Source: Podospora pseudoanserina (Eukaryota; Ascomycota; Sordariomycetes; Sordariales; Podosporaceae). Taken from it: DNA of 64,000 bases. The notes beneath the pieces are model-generated. The model saw nothing but the letters and a program-made list of their open reading frames with translations, had not been told where the DNA came from and did no database searches. The stretch spans positions 5,332,001 to 5,396,000 of the forward strand of contig NC_085920.1 of the NCBI RefSeq assembly GCF_035222485.1, read 5' to 3'. Shown piece by piece: positions 21,116-32,967 of this stretch. Position 1 is the first letter of the stretch; every line of letters begins with the position of its first letter. The translations under genes and the position numbers were made by a program.

Positions 21116-23021
21116 TCAAGCAGAAAACAAGGCCTTAAGCACCGTCTTCAACCTCCTCCCCCCAGGAACAGTCGCCTTCCCCCTCTCCAGCTCCACACCC
21201 CCCTCCAGCTCCCTCAGCACCCTCCCAATCTCCATATACGTTTCCACCGCCCCAATCATCGGCCCCCTCGCCTCCTTGGGAATCCCATTCATTTTCGGCC
21301 TCGCCTCATCATACAACTTGAACGCCTCGCTCAGTAATCTCCTCCTCAGGTTCTCCACATGTTTCCCCCTTGGATGGGCGACGACGTCTTCTGGGGTGAG
21401 ACCTTCCTCCTTGAGCCAGGTAGTGGGAAGGTAGACCCTTCCCATCTCGGCATCTACAACAATGTCCCGTGCAATGTTGACATATTGCAGCGCCACGCCC
21501 ATTGTTCGTGAAGCCGACATGAGCATCTTCTTGCGCTCATCAGGCATCTCTGGCTCGCAGTGCTCGATGATGAGAGCAACGCAGAGTTCGCCTACTGTTC
21601 CCGCCACGCATTGGCCGTAGTAGTTGAGCTTGTCCTCGTCGACAATGGGGAACTTGGCCAACTCGGAGGAGTCATGAAAAGAAAATTGGGAGTCGAGCTC
21701 GAAGCCCTCGATGAGTTGGTAGAGAGGCTGAGAGGGGAGAATGGTAGCTGGGAGATACTTGAGTGCTGACTTTGCCTCGGGTGGGAAAGCCTCGTCGATA
21801 TAGTCGTTGATCCGGGCTTTGTTGGCTTTTATGTCGGACTTGTAGTGGAGGTCGAGGAACTTGTAGAGCTTGGTGGTCCAGGACTTGACTTCGGCGCGGG
21901 AGGTGGAGTCGTCGACGAGATCATCGGCGAGGCGGCAGAAGGAGTACCTGGAGAGCTGTTAGTGACATGCTGAGCAAGATGGGAAGGTGGGGTGGACTTA
22001 CAGAAGAATCAAATCGATGCGAAGACGGCCGGTAAAAAGCGAGTTGGCCAGGTAGAAGCTTCTGCTCTTTGCCTTCAGCCGAGTCACAGCGTCGGACAGG
22101 CCCGCAATCCTTTCGAGATCGTATTGCTTGGTGTTTGAGAACCGGCTCTGGACCAACATCAAAGGCGTGGGAGACCGAGGCACCTTGGGGAACAGGTGAG
22201 GGAAGGCAAAGATGATGGCCAAGTACTGGTCAAAAACTGCCATGCCGAACACAATGAGGATATTGGTCGCGAGGAAGAAGGTAGCCTCCTCGATGTCAAG
22301 GACACCAAACAGACACCATCCCAGCTTCGTGCCGGATTCAATGGCCCAAGTTCCACGTCCCAAAGCCAGCTCGTCCACGAGCCACAGGTAGACTGTCGGA
22401 ATGATGATCGGAACCACAGTGGAGGTCAAGGGCAGGGTTAGAATAAATCTGCCCGCAACAGTAAAGGTCAACAAGGCGAATGGGAAGGCCCATGCCAGAA
22501 TAAGTCCCAGATAGGTGCCAGGACCGCCAGTTCTAATCTGGTGAACACCATAGAGCGTCAATGCGACGAGAATGCCCTGTCCGATAACCTTGCCTCTGGC
22601 GATACGTTGCGGTGGGTTTCTCTGGGTGCTGAGGTACAGAGGGTGGAACAATGGCTTGCTGAGGAGGATGTAGAAGAGCGAGGTGATGTATGTTTGAATC
22701 ACGAAGAAGAACAGCTCTTCAATTGGAATTCCATAGAGACGAGGCCCAATGATGGCGTCTGGCGGGTAGGTCCAAATGTTGCTTCTGATCAAGTATGAGT
22801 CCCATGGTAGCGTCGCGAGGAAGGAGACAACTATTAGACTCCCAATCTGGAGGAAGTGTATTCGGTGGAATATTGGGTAGGCGATAAGTGTGAGCAACGC
22901 AGCAAGGGGTATCGTGTATTTTAAATGTCTAGACACCAAAGTTAGTATATTCACATGATCGTGTCTCGGGCGGCTCAAAGGAAGAGAGCAGAGCTTACAC
23001 AAGGGCATAATCGTAAGCCAT
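21116..23021 (-). CDS. al-2: Bifunctional lycopene cyclase / phytoene synthase
   Basis: Exons 22999-23021, 22002-22928 and 21116-21947 (introns 70 and 54 nt) give 593 aa starting [15 protein letters not shown]. The N-terminal half is the multi-span lycopene beta-cyclase ([20 protein letters not shown] and the PxEE motif). The C-terminal half is phytoene synthase, with the Asp-rich motif LADDLVDD at about 323-330 and [16 protein letters not shown] at about 476-491, which bind geranylgeranyl diphosphate via magnesium. It condenses two GGPP to phytoene and later cyclises the lycopene-type product. Length matches Neurospora AL-2 and Fusarium CarRA. The first exon codes only seven full codons and was fixed by splicing. 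No lesions. In Neurospora this gene is induced by blue light through the White Collar complex; TCGATC sites at 23124 and 23275 are compatible but not proof. Confidence 0.96.
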
Positions 23022-24175
23022 GATGAAAAGCGTGTTTGAGTGGTCGTGTAATGAGGTTATTCCGGAGTTCTCCAAGCCTTGGTTCGTCCCAAGGGCCCAA
23101 ACGGTGAGGGAGTAAAGCACGTGTCGATCCCAACCAAAAAATTGAGGCGTTTACAAGTCAATCCAGCGCGTCATGACAGAAAGTGACGATTCGTTTGCGG
23201 TGAAGGAGAGAGCAAAGCTACACATCCAGGGGAAAGAAAGGACGGGACCCCAAGCAAAATGAACCCTTTCGTCATCGATCAAAGAAGGGGCCAGCCCTTC
23301 GGGACCCGTGGCAGTGTCCGCCCTTTTTCTTGGAGGATCCATATCTAAGCACTCAAACCCACTGCAACATGTCGAGATAGAAGCGCCAAACAAATCGATT
23401 TCGATGGGGGTTGACCCTGGCCTGGCTCTCACATCTATCGGACGAATTGCCCCGTAATCCTGATGTCAGTGCAGCTGGGTCCCAAGACGGATGACCCGCA
23501 TATATTCAGCCCTGATGAGCAAGAGCCCGGTGACCTGTCAGATGCGGTTCTGGATCGGACGGAGTGCCCTGGAAAGTCAAAAGCGCCGCCGGCAGTAACA
23601 TTGCCGGAAACAAAAGTACGCCAGAGCGCCGCTGGCACGGGACCGCATGAGACGGCACTGACAAGAGCGGCTTCGATCTGCGACATGGCGATAGAGCGAC
23701 AGGACGAACTAGGCCCAAGATAGCAAGGTGATCGTGGGTTTGGTGAGTAATTGCTGCTAAATCAAGGGCCAAGACTGGCAGTGACTCCCTCCGATCCGGT
23801 CGTCTGGGGAATTCGGAAACAAATGGAAAAATGCCATGTCCTCATCGCCCGCATCAGGCTGTGATCGTTGATCTCTGAAAACGGTTGTGGATGTCAAAGA
23901 TCGCACAAACCCCTGCCCCGATCGACACCGCTGTCAAGGCAAAACAAGCAGATTCCGCTTCCAAGCGCTTGGCATCCCACTTTTATCATCAGCCAATCAG
24001 AACCAAGGCGCAAATCCCCTTGTCTTGTCTTGCTCGGCCTCGGCCCGGACGGAACGTGGAAACCGGCACGGCACCGCAATTCAACCAAGCACCAACCCTT
24101 AATCAAGCCAACCTTTTTCCTCCGTATCACCTCCGCCGATCGCCGAGATCACAACCGCAACCACACATCCCGAAA
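23022..24175. promoter_or_regulatory. Divergent promoter region of al-2 and the thioesterase gene
   Basis: About 1.15 kb between divergent starts. It contains TCGATC at 23124-23129 and 23275-23280, resembling the GATC-core sites bound by the White Collar light receptor in Neurospora. Such hexamers occur by chance, so this is weak evidence. No separate gene is supported. Confidence 0.3.
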
Positions 24176-25186
24176 ATGGTCCCGAGAATACACACCTACC
24201 GTCCGCTCCTGCGGCTTGCCCACCGGCAAATCCCCGCCCAACCCCGACCAAACCTTATCGCCGCCGTCGCGTTCTCAACCTCCCAGTCGACCCGGAACCA
24301 ACCACCACCACCACCACCACCACCACCCTCACAAACCCCCTCCGAACCCCTCCCGGAAACCATCCACATCAGCGACGCCTCCACTCCCCCTCCCCCAGAG
24401 CCTCTCATCACCAAAACCATCCCCAACCGCCGCCCCAACCGCCGCCGTCTGATCTCCCGCCTCCTCTTCGCCGGCACCTTCCTCCTCCTCGGCACAATCG
24501 GCGGCTCAACCCTCCGCCTCTTCATCTCCCCCCCGACCCCTCCCACCCCCGACACCGACCAAGACAAATACGTCATCTCCGACCTCCACTCCCAAGCCTC
24601 CCGCCTCCCCATCGTCCAGCAACTCTCCTCCGACCCAGCCTGGACCAGCTGGGAAGCCTACAACACCCTCCCCCCATCCCACCGCGCCCAGCACATCACA
24701 GCCCACACCCTCCGCGGCTCCCGCGGCGTGGGCGGCTACCAGCGCATCTTCCACAAAGCCTCCACCGGCGAGCTCGTCTCGGTGATCTTCTTCGGTCCGG
24801 CCACCATCGGCTGGCCCGGTGTTGTTCACGGGGGGTGTTTAGCCACTATTCTGGATGAGAGCTGCGGTAGGGCGGCGTTTAAGCAATGGGGTGGGCTGGC
24901 GGGTGTGACTGCCAAGCTGAATATCGAATACAAAAAGGCGACGTTGGCGAATGGGTTCTATATCATAAGAGTAAGACCAAGGACGGAGGAGGAGTTGCCT
25001 GAACGTGAGAGGGGGAAGAGGCATTACAAGAGCTGGGTGGACGCGGTGATTGAGGACCCGGCTACGGGGCATGTGACGGTGAAGGCGGAGGCGTTGTTTG
25101 TGGGGGGGAAGGGGAATGGGAAGGGGGAGGGTGAGAAGAAGTTTAGTTGGGGGGGAAAGGTGCAGGATGCGCATGCCGAGTTTTGA
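24176..25186 (+). CDS. Hotdog-fold thioesterase (THEM4-like), probably mitochondrial membrane-anchored
   Basis: A single exon gives 336 aa from MVPRIHTYRPLLRLAHRQ, an arginine-rich, acid-poor start typical of a mitochondrial presequence. A proline run (about residues 42-50) and a membrane segment follow (LISRLLFAGTFLLLGTIGGS). The C-terminal domain has the hotdog signature GWPGVVHGGCLATILDESCG, then LNIEYKKATLANGFYIIRVR and DPATGHVTVKAEALFVGGKG. This matches fungal acyl-CoA thioesterase-like proteins related to human THEM4. The frame is open upstream to 23885, but only the 24176 ATG gives a sensible targeting peptide. It is divergent from al-2. Substrate unknown. Confidence 0.85.
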   Translation: MVPRIHTYRPLLRLAHRQIPAQPRPNLIAAVAFSTSQSTRNQPPPPPPPPPSQTPSEPLPETIHISDASTPPPPEPLITKTIPNRRPNRRRLISRLLFAGTFLLLGTIGGSTLRLFISPPTPPTPDTDQDKYVISDLHSQASRLPIVQQLSSDPAWTSWEAYNTLPPSHRAQHITAHTLRGSRGVGGYQRIFHKASTGELVSVIFFGPATIGWPGVVHGGCLATILDESCGRAAFKQWGGLAGVTAKLNIEYKKATLANGFYIIRVRPRTEEELPERERGKRHYKSWVDAVIEDPATGHVTVKAEALFVGGKGNGKGEGEKKFSWGGKVQDAHAEF

Positions 25187-28100
25187 TAAGAATTGGGGGA
25201 GGTGTATGATAGGTGAGGAAAGACATCGTCATTGGAAGACCATGCGCCGAGAGCAATAGTGGGACACGGGCTTGTTGGTGGATATGATATGATATCAGTG
25301 GCCTACATAGCAGTTTTACGGCTTTTCTGACATAGAGTGGAGGATCATGTTCAAACAAGTAAGAGATTCTTGGTCAGGCTCTTAGCACTCTTTGTTCTGG
25401 TATGGTACTCGAATTCAAAGGCAGCCAAGAACGCAAGATCAAGAGACGACTACATACATATGTAAAAGCTTATGCATATGTGCCTCTCAAGCACACGTGC
25501 GCCAAGGACCTACCTACCTATACATCAAGCTCAAGCACCAATGCCCGTGCAGCCGCATGCGAAGAATATCGCGGCCGCCGGGTCCATCGCCCGTCGGAGC
25601 ATATCATCCGTCTCTACCCCCACGAACCATGTGGCTACCTCGTGGCGGCAGGTTATTCCTCTTCCACAACACCCACAGCCGCCGAGGGTTCCGTCGCAGG
25701 GTCCTACAGCGGGGTCGCCGAGATGCATATATACCGCCCGATTCAACCGCTGAACGAGGGATATCCCGCATCGACCAGGCCAAAGTTCCCACAAGAGTCA
25801 ATATACGTCGATATAAATCAACCCACGGCGGCGTCTATCCCATGCCCGAAAAGGCTCGGAACGTTCTAGGTGGTCAACCAAGGTCATGTGTTGGTAGTAA
25901 CCGCCCAAGTGATGCCTGTTAAATCTGCACCGTAATCTTGATAGCACCCACCCGGGAACATATCCTTGATGACAAAAATATTGTTCAGCATCCAAGACAT
26001 TCCAGCCAAGACCCTGGGTATGAAGGGTCTGAAACAGAATGATGGCATTTCCGACAAGGAATAGAAGCTCTGATCGATGCGCAAGTCGTCGAACCTCGCG
26101 ATCAGACCAGGAAGCGGGTGGGTGGATAGTGAAATGCACGGTGACGGAATCGAATGTGCCGTGCATGGAAGGTGATCTGTCTCGGGAAAAAAAGTCTCGA
26201 CGATGAGATGGGTGATTGATGACCATGCGACTGGTACATTTAGAGACATGTGAGCGGCATGCCGTTTCGTTGAGTTTAGGAACAAGGTCATTGACCGTGA
26301 TGTTGGGTACCTGGGTTCATCGTATCGCGTGAGGTTGTAGGTATACCCTCACGCCGCCCACACATGGATCCAGATCAACCACACCGACTTTTGCAAAAGC
26401 TTTGCTTGAATAACTCAGCTGGGATTTCCTGGGGAGTTAGACAGTCGACATGGTTGGATTAGAGAGCAAGAGGGTTTCGATGTCAAGCTGATATCTTCAG
26501 TCATGGCTGGACCCTTCCATATGGGAGCTGTCATCCAAACAAGGATACCAGGAAAGTCAGCTCAAATCTAGTTTCGACCGTCTTCATGTGCGGCAAACCT
26601 GATAGAGCCACACGTGGCAGTTATCAGCCTCGTTTCCGGACCCGGGAAATCGGTTAGGGTGGCTGAACGGCTAGGGAACAGGTCCTCCCGCTGTTGGCGG
26701 GTTTCCCCAGACTTGGCAACGCGAACCTTTGGGACTAAAGTTCTTCGAATATCAGCCTTCAAAGCTTTCCGATAGCACAGCAGCGGGTGAGTCGAACACT
26801 GCATAAGACACTGTCAGTTCAGATCTTGATTTCTGTCTTGCATTTGACGTCAAATGATCAGTTACCCTCCGGCTATGCTAGCATCTAGAGCAAGGCCCTG
26901 GAAGTTAGGTATTGGGAGAAGAAGCCATGGACCTTGTCGTGCTGGCACCCGAGAGAGTACCAGGGACCAGGTGGTCTGTTAACCAGAAACGCCACGCCCA
27001 GAAGAACATTCGGTGAGCGTTCCAACAAGATGAGGCGTAAAACCTTGACCCCGGCACGTCCGGCTTCACACGAGTCCCTACATACCGGTACCTACATAAA
27101 ACATTTCTAGGTACCAGAGTTGCTGCCGTGAAACATGAACCGATCTTTGCCGCAAAGAAGGAAGTCGTTCTTTCTGGAGTGGTCGGGTTGATATTGGGGT
27201 TTGCCGCTAGCGAGGACTCGAGGATGGACCGATGATGGCGATCTTCAGTTGGTTCTCGGGTAAGGGCTAAGAGCAGGGCGAAAGTGAAGCAACAGAAAAA
27301 CGAAGTTACCTCGTCATGACATCTCCTTGTGTAGCCATGAGGAAAGCAGACAAGGGGTCGTGCAAGAATGCAAAAAGGGTCTTGCAGGGAACACAAACCG
27401 ATGAAGGCCTCTTGTGGATGTCCACACACCACAACCTCTTCACCAACAGAGACCGGAGACGCCTCCGGTCCAGTGTCAGTGGATATTTGTCCATCCAAAA
27501 TTTAAAAGTTCGCAGCGCATTTTAGAAATGGAGAAGTGACGTCGGGGATGCCAAGACACCAACGCCGGGACCACATCCGAGGACCTGGACGAGCAGCCTT
27601 GGCTTTGAATTCCCGGCTGTTGATAGGCCAATTCCCATCTGTCCACAGGGATGGGAATTGCCTTGGCCTTCTTTGAAGCAATGACCTTTTTTGTTTGGCT
27701 CGATCGTCGGGCGATGGGGCCCTTCGCTGCGATCGAAGTAATCGGCTCTTTTCATTCGTTCGTTTCTTAAATCTCGCCCAAAGAGGCAAGATATCGCTTG
27801 GCATATTTAATTCGATTGCACTTGCCAAAAGCCTCACTTTGCCCATCCTAGGAACCAAAGAACGAGACGTCAAAGAAAAAAACCATCAAAAATGAGGATT
27901 AACAAGACATTTACAATGTCACAGTTTTGCTCTGCCGGTGGACCAAGACGTTTAAGGGGTTCCCCAGACATTCGAGTCACTGGTGGGCGCAAGAGACAAG
28001 GCTTCGGAGCCGTCGACTGGCGGCATGCCGGTGAGACCTTCTGTCATGAGTTTTGTATATTCTTGGTCTTGTTCTGGCCCGATGGTCAGGATCATCACCC

Positions 28101-28936
28101 ACCCCTTCCATCCCACCCGGCATTCTCGTCTTCCCGCCCATGCTGCCATGCAGCCATGCAGCCATGCAGCCCGGCTGCTTTCCCCATCACCAACCCCACG
28201 CAAACCCTCAGGGGTGCGTCTTTCTTTGACACTTGACCACTCATGGCAGTCACTTCCAAGGATGTCGTACATCATCATTGCCCCCCCCTTCGAGGTACCT
28301 GCGGATACTTAGTCCATGTCCCGCCTCCTCATGGGTCCCTGTTCATCTACTCTTCACCTCCTTCCTCACCTCATTCTCAACAACCTCGTTCCTTCTTCCA
28401 AAGACCCCCAGACGCTGCTAGGCTGCCTGGTAAAGAACTTGACGAGTTTCTGGTCTTCGGTCAAGAGGTGTATTTGACCCTCACCACCCCCTCCCCCCTC
28501 CTCCCCCACATCACTTTGTCAAAAACTATTCATTGACATCGTTGGTCTATCTCTGATTATCAACATTGCTTTCTTGGAATGCTCTATAGCATTTGGCATA
28601 GCTGTTTAGCATCCGAACTAGCCTGCCAGAACAGCTATTCTGGTCTCCCCAACTCGTGTCCGACAACCTCTACACCGGCCGTGCCACAGTTTCCACCATT
28701 TCAGATACGTAACCACTAGGTCTTAGCTCAAGAAGAAGTCAGTTTCTCGGTGTTCCCCCCTCTTTAAATTCCCCTCCGTCACTGTTCCCACCTCCCATCT
28801 TGCGTCTGTTTTGGACAGCGTGACATCGCCGAATCTCTTTGACTGACAGGAAGACAGATCCGAGCGTGCCTAGTGCATGCTTGTTTATCGGACTACGACT
28901 CAACCAAGTTCAGATAGAAGTCATTCACGAGCAACG
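25187..28936. other. Long gene-poor stretch upstream of cry-DASH
   Basis: About 3.7 kb. Several frames above 100 codons occur (for example minus strand 25884-26291 and 25798-26226, plus strand 25392-25922), but overlapping frames look equally protein-like and none shows a family motif, so no gene is called. A short GCAGCCAT tandem lies at 28140-28170. It should include the cry-DASH promoter and leader. A spliced or fast-evolving gene cannot be excluded near 25.9-26.3 kb. Confidence 0.4.
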
Positions 28937-31416
28937 ATGACGGCCTCAAAAGCACCCCAGAACATCCTCATTCACATCATCCGCCGTGACCTTCGGACGT
29001 CAGACAATCCCCTCTTCCATGCTGCGGCTACCGCACCAGATGAGGAGAAGTTCGATGCCTACCTCCCTCTGTATGTCTTTGATGCCCAACAGATCGATGT
29101 GTCGGGGTTCATCCAGTCTGCTGGTGCAACGAACCCGTACGGGTCACCTCGTAGCCAGGTAGCTGGCTACCACCGCTGCGGGCCTCACCGGGCCAAGTTT
29201 CTTGGCGAAGCTGTCTGGGACCTCTCAGAGACCTTGAAGGAGCTCAAGTCTGGCCTTTTCATCCGTGTGGGCAGAATTCCTGATGTGGTTGAGACGCTGG
29301 TCAGTGAATTGGCCAAGAAAGATGCCAAAATCGGCGCTGTCTGGATGACCAGCCATGAGGGCAGTGAGGAAAAGGCGGACGAGAAGGCTGTGGCTTCCTT
29401 GTGTAAAAAGGTTGGGGCCAAATGGAAGCTTTGGGTGGATGAAAAGTACTTCATTGACGAGTGAGTTGAGTTTTGTGGCGACGACCGTCTACTCGTGTTG
29501 CTAACGTAGCGATTGGCAGTCGTGACACGGGTCTTGAATCCATCGACAAGTTGCCCGGTGTCTTCACAGAGTATAAAAAGAAGCAGCTGCCCCTGCGCGA
29601 GAAGCCTCGTCCAGTTCTTCCGCCTATCGAGAAGGGTTCACTGCCGCCTCTCATTGATGCCGCCCTGGTCGCCCCGCAGTCCTCCCCGTTCCATATTCCT
29701 GATTCACTCGATCGCCTGGTTGAGTTCCTGGTTGCGCCCGTGAAGGACTTCCTCCCGAACAAACCCGAGTATCCAAAGGGTGCAGAGTCTGCACACCCCT
29801 ACCAAGGAGGCGAGCACGCCGCCATCCAGCGGCTGAAGGACTTGATCAGCTCCGGAGCCGCCACCACATATGACGCGACCCGCAACGGCTTGCTTGGAAC
29901 CGAGTTCAGCACCAAGCTGTCTGCCTTTTTAGCCCAGGGCTGCATCACGGCCCGTCAAGTTCATGCCGCAATGGATAGCTTCGAACGTGGTACTGATCCC
30001 GCCTTCAAGGACGTTGAGGGTTTTGGTGCGTTGACAAAGGAAGAAGGTATGTCTGAAGTCGAGGCACAGAACACTGGAATGGAATCCATCCGGACCGAAC
30101 TGTTGTGGCGCGATTACATGAGGCTCTGTCACCAGAAAGACGGGAACAGGTTGTTCCAGTTGACGGGCACGTTGAGGTATAAATTGGACCATGCCGCCGA
30201 CATGATGGACGGCATGGCTAGCATCACCGCCCAAAACGGCCACAACAGCGAGAACAGCGACACTGGCGACAACGGCGCAGCTAGCGCAGCCAGCGCAGCC
30301 AGCGACGGTGACGGGAGTGCTCAGGAGAAAAAGTTGAAATCACCCGACAAGGAGAGAGCGCGGTCTCAACAGGGCAGCGGCATCAACGAGAGTCTTCTGG
30401 CGAAAGAGTGGAAGTCGGCCGACAAGGAGAAGGCTTTGCCTCGGCAGTCGCCTACCGCTGAAGAAGTAGCGAAAATCTTGGAGCGCTTCAATCTCGGTAC
30501 CACGGGCATGGGACTGATTGACGCTTCGCAGCGCGAGTTGCTACACACGGGGTACACGTCCAATCGCGCCCGACAGAATGTGGCGAGCTTTTTGGCGAAG
30601 CACCTCGACATTGACTGGCGATACGGGGCAGAGTGGTACGAGATGTTGCTGGTTGACTATGACGTGTCGTCGAATTGGGCCAATTGGCAGTACGTCGCTG
30701 GTGTCGGCAACGATCCCCGTGGCCACATGCGAATTTTCAACCCGGTCAAGCAGGGTTTTGAGTATGACCCGTCCGGGTCCTATGTCCGAACATGGATCCC
30801 CGAAGTGAGCGGGTTGGAGAAGCTGGAAAATGCTTTTCAACCTTGGACTGCTTCGAAAGAGGAGCTCGAGAAGACGGGCCTGTCAGGCAATGACATGGTT
30901 GCGAACCCGGTCAAGAGGATCCAGTTTGTTGTCGAAGGCAAGCCGAGAACCAACAAGAACGGTGGCTTCCGAAGAGCACTCGCACGCGGCAACCCGTCCA
31001 AAACCTCTCAAGCGAATGGGAACGGCTCCGGCTTTGGAAACGGCTCCGGAAACGGCTACAGGAACTCACAGGACGTGCGGACGGATGCACCGGTTGTCAA
31101 CGGTACCACTAGAGGGCCTCGTGGGCGGGGAGGATTTCGTGGGTCGTTTGGAGGACCTCCCAGGGGTTCTTTGGGAGGCAGCCGCGGGGGCTTCAATGGC
31201 AACACCAATGGTTCACCCAGCCCTGCATCAAACCAGGGCAATGGGATTTTGGCGCCCGGCTATGGAAGAGGCCGAGGCGGCGGCAGACGTGGTGGAGGTG
31301 GTGGTTATGGTGCACCTCCCCGGGGAGGCAGCCAAAATGGGTATTTTCCTCCAGCCAAGATGCCTCGAGTCAATGGCAGTGGCAATCACGATCAGGTCAA
31401 TGGCAATCAAAATTAG
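28937..31416 (+). CDS. cry: Cryptochrome DASH (photolyase/cryptochrome family)
   Basis: Exons 28937-29460 and 29520-31416 (intron 59 nt, GTGAGT..GGCAG) give 806 aa from MTASKAPQNILIHIIRRDLR. The N-terminal alpha/beta antenna domain (RRDLRTSDNPLFH) is followed by the helical FAD domain with DASH hallmarks: QRELLHTGYTSNRARQNVAS, RYGAEWYEMLLVDYDVSSNW, VGNDPRGHMRIFN and FEYDPSGSYVRTWIPE. Between them, about residues 414-490, is a Ser/Ala/Lys-rich insert. The C-terminus, about 700-785, is Gly/Arg-rich with RGG repeats (GRGGFRGSFGGPPRG), as known for fungal CRY-DASH, and may bind RNA. Family role: blue-light receptor with pyrimidine-dimer repair activity on single-stranded DNA. An in-frame ATG at 28877 would add 20 residues. 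No lesions. Confidence 0.95.
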
Positions 31417-32847
31417 GAGAGTGAGGTAAACGAACGGCTCAAGGATATGGCGATCAGCGATACGGTGCTTGAGGATGGGGGGATTTTTGGGTAGGATGAG
31501 AAAGGTTATCGTATAATGCAACAAGGGCCCCCTTATCTAGTTACCCTTCGTGATGGGAGCAGGCAGCGTCCCGGTCGGCCTCCGAGGGCCCGTCGGGGAA
31601 GAGGACGATGAAGGGTATACATTTGCCTGGGGTCTGTTTGCTTGGGTTGGTTGTGGGTTTGGGGGACGGGATTATGGTAAACGAACAGCGGTGTTTTTGT
31701 ACGATAGGAGCGGTCTTGTAAGTGTTTGTTTGTGACTTTTTTGTTGCTTTGTTGTTTGGTGTTTGTACCGTTTACTTGTGCGTGTGCTTTGGTGTGTTTT
31801 GTTGATGTTTTCTAGCTATGGTGCTGCCTCTTGTGCTGTCTTTGGTGTTGTCTTTTGTGTTGTCTTTGGTGTTGTCTTTGGTGTTGTCTTTCTGGTGTTT
31901 TCCTGTATTGTTGCTCTCCTGTTGGGTCGTCTTGCCCGAGTGTGTTTGTTTTAGGCTGTCATATTCATGGAGGACTTTTTTTCTTTCTATTGTGGCATGC
32001 TCTCTGTCGCAATTTTGTTGAATAGTAAAACCAGGACCGGCGGCGGCACCGCAGATGTACCATACCCCAAGTGCTGAAAATGCGTGGGGGATTGGGTGTG
32101 ACCACCTGCAGGGAAATGGAAGAAGAAGAAATGGAGGAAGAGGACGAGGAATGCGAGATAGGCGGAGAAAATAGGGGGAGTAGTGGATGACGGGTCTACA
32201 AGGAAAATGAGAAGAAAGGGGGGTGGGTTCAGAAGGGGGTTGAGATGGGGACAGTGATATGAATCTGATTTGTGTTGATTTGGGTATTCTTGTGGGTGTG
32301 TCTTCTGGGTCTTTTGTTTTCTCGACTTTGGTTTGGTGATGGGTTTCGGCTATGGAAACACAAGCTACCTGGCGAGCGTTTGAAGGAGGAAACAACAAAA
32401 AGAAGGAAAAGCATAACCCATGGGGTTTAGGGGTTGTAGGTTTGACAGATGGGAGGGAATTTGTCTTTACAGATGATACCCTCTCGTTTGAAGTCTGGCG
32501 TGATGCGTGTTTTTTTCATTCGTTTTTTCTTACCTGGGTTGACGGTTGTCCGGATGCTTGATTTGTGGATTCAATATGGTGGTTTCTTTTCTGGGAACTG
32601 ACGGTCGAGGGCTTTGGGTGCATCTTCAGGGGACAGCTAAGAGGAATTGCAAAAGAAACACGTAGTAATGAAAAGTAAAAAGTACAAGAATTACCAATCT
32701 TCAAGCAGTGTGATGCCGAGGATGACCCCCTTCCGTATCCATCCCCGCATAGGGGAGGGTTGCCTCTTGTGAGGACCGCAAACACAACTCAACCGAGGTA
32801 TACTAACAATCCAAGGTACATCAAGCTGACTTTTATCAAAGTCTTTC
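31417..32847. other. Intergenic with minisatellite; 3' flank of cry-DASH
   Basis: About 1.4 kb. GT-rich low-complexity sequence dominates 31700-31950. No gene is supported; long frames on either strand are produced by the tandem repeat. Confidence 0.45.
31826..31915. repeat. 12-bp minisatellite
   Basis: About seven imperfect copies of GTTGTCTTTGGT / GTTGTCTTTTGT in direct orientation. They create unbroken frames on both strands that should not be read as genes. Confidence 0.85.
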
Positions 32848-32967
32848 ACATACGACCATACCCAGCTGAAAATACGGGATCCCGTCCGCTCTCCCATCGT
32901 CAAGCAGTTGAGGGTTGAATCAGTACTCAGGTGGGTGACCACTGGGGAATCCTCGATGTTGTATGTT
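32848..32967 (+). rRNA. 5S ribosomal RNA, full length
   Basis: A 120-nt match to the Neurospora-type 5S rRNA: it begins ACATACGACCATACCCAGCT, contains GGGATCCCGTCCGCTCTCCC and AGTACTCAGGTGGGTGACCA, and ends GTTGTATGTT. The 5' ACATACGAC and 3' GTTGTATGT pair as helix I. The internal promoter region is intact and a T run follows directly as pol III terminator. A stand-alone 5S gene outside the rDNA array is normal in sordariomycetes. Helix mismatches were not fully checked, so function is likely but not certain. Confidence 0.93.

Noticed and set aside
25798-26291. Two overlapping minus-strand frames of over 130 codons
   Set aside because: Both look equally protein-like in different frames, no splice model unites them and no motif is visible.
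31772-32398. Minus-strand frame of 208 codons with repeated KDNT units
   Set aside because: Created by the 12-bp minisatellite and a Pro-rich low-complexity flank.
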